Positions 6,126-8,331 of a stretch of 8,331 nt of DNA are shown in pieces; positions within the stretch are counted from its first letter, which is position 1, and each line of letters starts with the position of its first letter. The notes beneath the pieces were generated by a model, which saw only the letters and a program-made list of their open reading frames with translations, searched no databases and had not been told where the DNA came from. Location: assembly GCA_002405565.1 (NCBI GenBank), contig DHMB01000077.1:1-8331 (forward strand), in the 5' to 3' direction. Origin of the DNA: Clostridiales bacterium UBA4653 (GTDB taxonomy: Bacteria; Bacillota; Clostridia; Oscillospirales; CAG-272). The position numbers and the translations under genes were made by a program.

Positions 6126-6154
6126 ATTATATCATAATTTTCCTATTTCGTCAA
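6126..6154 (-). promoter_or_regulatory. Sigma-A promoter of the lipoprotein-VanZ operon
   Basis: On the minus strand, TTGACG (6149-6154) and TATAAT (6126-6131) are 17 bp apart, with TGA in front of the -10 box as an extended -10. The start site would be near 6119, leaving an unusually long leader of about 120 nt before the lipoprotein ATG. Within the leader, a TTTCAAA/TTTGAAA-type inverted repeat is present (plus-strand CTTTCAAA near 6046 and TTTGAAAG near 6088), but I do not recognise a riboswitch. Confidence 0.82.
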
Positions 6155-6361
6155 GCATTATTTCAAATTCTACAAAAAATTCTATAAAGTAAAATATCTG
6201 CAATATGCACGCTGATATTTTTATCGAATAGTTACGTCTCCGATACCACGCCATAGCCTTTGAGCCACTTTTGCGACAATCCGCAAGTCGGCGCACATCC
6301 ATATAATATAACCTGCTCTTCCCTCTTTCCCCTGCTTTATTTTAGCCGCCGTTTCCCCGTA
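6155..6361. other. Gene-free spacer between the XRE terminator and the lipoprotein promoter
   Basis: The gene-free stretch 6001-6397 holds the lipoprotein leader and promoter, this spacer, and the XRE terminator. The spacer itself shows no convincing gene. A possible 56-residue minus-strand frame from ATG 6300-6302 to TGA 6132-6134 has no good ribosome site and overlaps the lipoprotein promoter. A pyrimidine-rich tract on the plus strand (about 6311-6335) begins and ends with CCTGCT. The denser-GC part at about 6233-6297 could be a gene remnant, but I cannot name it. Confidence 0.4.
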
Positions 6362-6394
6362 AACAAAAAAATCATCCGGATTTTCGGATGATTT
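6362..6394 (-). terminator. Intrinsic terminator of the XRE regulator gene
   Basis: A perfect 10-bp stem (6369-6378 with 6385-6394, sequence AAATCATCCG) around a 6-nt loop is followed on the minus strand by a T-rich tract. It starts 3 nt after the stop codon region of the regulator. The stem base is AT-rich, but length and U tract make it convincing. Confidence 0.82.
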
Positions 6395-6397
6395 CTT

Positions 6398-7033
6398 TTA
6401 TTCTTTTTCGTCTTCGACCTTCTTCGTCTTCGGCTTACGCAGCTTTCTGCCGCCTATACCGAGGCACGCCCAGAGCACAACGGAAGTCTGCCCGGGAATT
6501 CCGAGAAGAAATATTGTCCATATGTTATATTTGAGAAGAAGCACATAGAATGTAATCAGGGTCGACCACATCAGAACGGAAATGATGATATAGTTTGCGC
6601 GCGTTTTTCCCCATATCGAATTGAACACCAGCGCCACTATCGACGACACCGGCACCGCCACAAGATATGCCTGCCAGAGGAATTTTCCCGTAACGGAGTT
6701 GACGAGAAAATAGACAAACACCGCCAGAAACCAGACGATGACAATCGCCATCAGCGCGATTATAAAATGATTGCGGTCTCGGATTTTCTTCGCCTCGCCG
6801 ACCGTCGGCTTTTCGTCGTCCCCGTGTTCGGAAAGAAGATAATCAACATTGACGCCGAACATGTCGGCAATCTGTTTCAGCACGACAATATCGGGAAGCG
6901 ATTCGCCCCTTTCCCATTTTGACACCGCCTTGTCCGTATAATTCAGGCGCTCGGCAAACTCCGCCTGCGTCAGATGCGAAGCGGTTCTGAGACGCGTTAT
7001 ATTCCTGCCGATGAGCTGTTTTATGTCCTGCAC
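6398..7033 (-). CDS. XRE-family transcriptional regulator with C-terminal membrane domain
   Basis: A 211-residue protein. Residues about 7-62 form a Cro/C1-type helix-turn-helix (IGRNITRLRTASHLTQAEFA, then LNYTDKAVSKWERGESLPDI), including the hallmark 'VSKWERG-x-x-x-PD'. After a charged linker come about four hydrophobic segments at 90-111, 120-139, 147-166 and 171-192 and a Lys-rich cytoplasmic tail. It therefore appears to be a membrane-anchored DNA-binding regulator, an arrangement frequent in Firmicutes; the signal sensed is unknown. The start is GTG (7031-7033), as an in-frame TGA lies 3 codons upstream; GGAG is about 11 nt away. The nearby ATG at 7041-7043 is in a different frame. The XRE fold also occurs in phage repressors, but C1-type repressors do not usually carry four membrane segments, so a host regulator is more likely. 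Confidence 0.93.
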   Translation of the reverse strand: MQDIKQLIGRNITRLRTASHLTQAEFAERLNYTDKAVSKWERGESLPDIVVLKQIADMFGVNVDYLLSEHGDDEKPTVGEAKKIRDRNHFIIALMAIVIVWFLAVFVYFLVNSVTGKFLWQAYLVAVPVSSIVALVFNSIWGKTRANYIIISVLMWSTLITFYVLLLKYNIWTIFLLGIPGQTSVVLWACLGIGGRKLRKPKTKKVEDEKE

Positions 7034-7049
7034 AGTGGGTCATTCTCCT

Positions 7050-7066
7050 CTCTACTGCCGGTAGAG
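7050..7066. promoter_or_regulatory. Inverted repeat in the XRE leader, candidate autoregulatory operator
   Basis: CTCTAC (7050-7055) and GTAGAG (7061-7066) are exact reverse complements separated by 5 nt, 17 nt upstream of the regulator's GTG. A further GTAGA-type half-site (plus-strand TTCTAC) lies near 7080. XRE regulators often bind such dyads near their own gene, so it may be an operator; it could alternatively form an mRNA hairpin next to the ribosome site. Confidence 0.45.
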
Positions 7067-7128
7067 TCGCTTTCTGTCGTTCTACTTTGGCATACTTTAT
7101 CTGTTTACAAGCGCGGCTTTCCGGTTTA

Positions 7129-7157
7129 TTGAAATTGACTTCCCGCCGCGATATAAT
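7129..7157 (+). promoter_or_regulatory. Promoter for the acyl-CoA synthetase gene
   Basis: TTGAAA (7129-7134) and TATAAT (7152-7157) are separated by 17 bp on the plus strand. Initiation near 7164 would give a leader of about 125 nt to the ATG at 7289. It points at, and lies inside the transcribed leader of, the opposing XRE promoter. Confidence 0.68.
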
Positions 7158-7193
7158 TAGACTGCGGTTGCGTGTACCCGTCCGCATGATATT

Positions 7194-7222
7194 ATTATAT
7201 CATATACTTTTTCAAATTACAA
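7194..7222 (-). promoter_or_regulatory. Promoter for the XRE regulator gene
   Basis: On the minus strand, TTGTAA (7217-7222) and TATAAT (7194-7199) have a 17-bp spacer and an extended -10 (TGA before TATAAT). Initiation near 7187 gives a leader of about 150 nt to the GTG at 7033, and the transcript runs straight across the plus-strand promoter at 7129-7157. Confidence 0.68.
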
Positions 7223-7288
7223 TAATGTTTTTTGCGGGTATTTTTATTGCCCGAAGCATTTTTAATTTTTCTCAAAGGAGATGTGTTT

Positions 7289-8331
7289 ATGTCAAGAAAG
7301 AACAAAGAAAAAGCGCCGATAAAGCCCTTCTCGTCCATACGGGAAATGCTCTGGATGGCTGTAAACGAGGATGGCGAGAAAATCGCGTACAAATTCAAAA
7401 ATCCGGACGGAACCGTTCGCGAGGTAACCTATATAGAGTTCCATCAGACCGTCGAGGCGCTCGGCGCCGCGCTTACCGAAATGGGCTTCGGTTCATCACA
7501 CATGGCAATAGTCAGCGAAAACCGTTACGACTGGATTGTCGCCTATCTGACAACCCTCTGCTCTGCCGGAGTTTTCGTTCCGATAGACCGTCAGCTCACA
7601 ACAAAGGAAAAGCTTCACCTGCTGACAGACAGCGAAAGCGAGGTTGTATTCTTCAGCAAGCAGTATATGCCGTGGTTTATCGAAAACAAGGCGGCGATTC
7701 CGAACATAAAAGCCTTCATCTGCTTCGACATCGACGAAGATACGGACGGCGTCATCTCATATAAACGTCTCATAGCGGACGGCGCAAAGCTGGACAAAAC
7801 CGCTTATGACAGTCTCAAAAGCGACGAAAACGAGCTCAAAATGCTTGTTTACACCTCCGGTACAACGGGAATCGCAAAGGGCGTTATGCTCTCCGAGCAC
7901 AACCTTGTCAGCGGCGTTTATTACGGAATGCAGGTATCAAGAATATACGACACCGCGCTTTCCATCCTTCCCTATCATCACACATATGAATCCGTCTGCG
8001 ACATTCTCGTAAACATTCATTTTCATGCGACTCTCTGCATAAACGCCGTCATGCGCGAGCTCGTCTCCGATATGCAGCTCTATCACCCGACGAATATATA
8101 TATCGTGCCCGCAATTGCGGAATTCATATATTTCCTCATAATGAAAAACTTAAAGGAAAAGGGCAAGCTGAAAACCTTCCGCAAGGGCGTCAAAATTTCA
8201 AGAGCCGCGCTCAAAATAGGAATTGACCTTCGTCCCAAGCTCTTTGCCGAGCTTCATAACCTTTTCGGCGGCAAGCTGCGCAAGATTGTCTGCGGCGGCG
8301 CTCCGATACGTCCCGAAATGGGCGAGTTCTT
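7289..8331 (+). CDS. AMP-forming long-chain fatty acid-CoA ligase, N-terminal 347 residues, cut by the window edge
   Basis: The frame opens at ATG 7289 with AGGAG 8 nt upstream and remains open to the window end. The product begins MSRKNKEKAPIKPFSSIREM and belongs to the ANL (adenylate-forming) superfamily. The phosphate-binding signature YTSGTTGIAKGVMLSEHN lies at about 188-205, followed by LPYHHTYE (227-234), the counterpart of the family's 'LP-x-x-H-x-x-E' motif, and CGGAP (335-339), the adenine/acyl-pocket motif. Layout and motif spacing fit long-chain acyl-CoA synthetases, which activate fatty acids to acyl-AMP and then acyl-CoA at the membrane face. About a third to a half of the protein, including the 'YGxTE', 'TGD' and lid motifs, is outside the window, so substrate class is tentative. 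It is transcribed divergently from the XRE regulator, which may control it. Confidence 0.93.
   Translation, partial: MSRKNKEKAPIKPFSSIREMLWMAVNEDGEKIAYKFKNPDGTVREVTYIEFHQTVEALGAALTEMGFGSSHMAIVSENRYDWIVAYLTTLCSAGVFVPIDRQLTTKEKLHLLTDSESEVVFFSKQYMPWFIENKAAIPNIKAFICFDIDEDTDGVISYKRLIADGAKLDKTAYDSLKSDENELKMLVYTSGTTGIAKGVMLSEHNLVSGVYYGMQVSRIYDTALSILPYHHTYESVCDILVNIHFHATLCINAVMRELVSDMQLYHPTNIYIVPAIAEFIYFLIMKNLKEKGKLKTFRKGVKISRAALKIGIDLRPKLFAELHNLFGGKLRKIVCGGAPIRPEMGEF

Noticed and set aside
6132..6302. Possible 56-residue minus-strand peptide (starts MDVRRLADCRK)
   Set aside because: No good ribosome site or promoter is visible and the frame overlaps the lipoprotein promoter; no recognisable domain.
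7087..7764. 225-codon plus-strand frame covering the intergenic region and the start of the acyl-CoA synthetase
   Set aside because: It runs through both promoters, has no ribosome site, gives an Arg-rich unrecognisable product, and overlaps the clear ANL-family frame with its AGGAG-led ATG.
1..8331. CRISPR array, tRNA, rRNA or insertion sequence
   Set aside because: No regularly spaced repeats, no tRNA-like cloverleaf and no transposase motif could be found by eye on either strand.

Overview
The window looks like a bacterial chromosome segment where a (pro)phage head and DNA-packaging operon meets ordinary host genes. The organism is most likely a Gram-positive Firmicute, probably a clostridial gut-type bacterium. 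This is inferred from strong AGGAGG-type ribosome sites, near-consensus sigma-A promoters with 17-bp spacers, a Gram-positive SOS-type palindrome, a VanZ-family protein and mid-range GC with many ATA codons. No taxonomic marker gene is present.

Left half (1-4747, all on the minus strand, transcribed right to left): a compact morphogenesis operon in the order small zinc-motif protein, small terminase (terS), large terminase (terL), portal, scaffold, major capsid protein, the last running off the left edge. From terS onward this is the order of phage P22 (genes 3-2-1-8-5). The genes are almost gapless: 1-nt gap, 11-nt overlap, 4-nt overlap, 4-nt overlap, 22-nt gap. terS starts at GTG, and terL and portal start at TTG. 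Scaffold and coat build the procapsid around the portal, and the terminase pumps DNA in through it. No integrase, repressor, lysis or tail gene lies in the window.

Control region (4748-4948): a near-perfect minus-strand promoter (TTGACA, 17 bp, TATAAT) drives the packaging operon. Just upstream of its -35 box is a perfect 14-bp palindrome of the LexA/DinR type, and a degenerate copy 30 bp away (centre to centre) fills the promoter spacer. This suggests SOS-type control of capsid and packaging genes. A terminator of the next operon lies behind it.

Middle (4949-7033, minus strand): a two-gene lipoprotein plus VanZ-family operon with its own promoter and terminator, then a membrane-anchored XRE-family regulator with its own terminator.

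Right end (7034-8331): a 255-bp divergent intergenic region with two face-to-face promoters and an inverted repeat, then the first 347 codons of a plus-strand AMP-forming long-chain acyl-CoA synthetase that runs off the right edge. The middle and right genes look like host genes, but the exact phage/host border cannot be fixed from this window.
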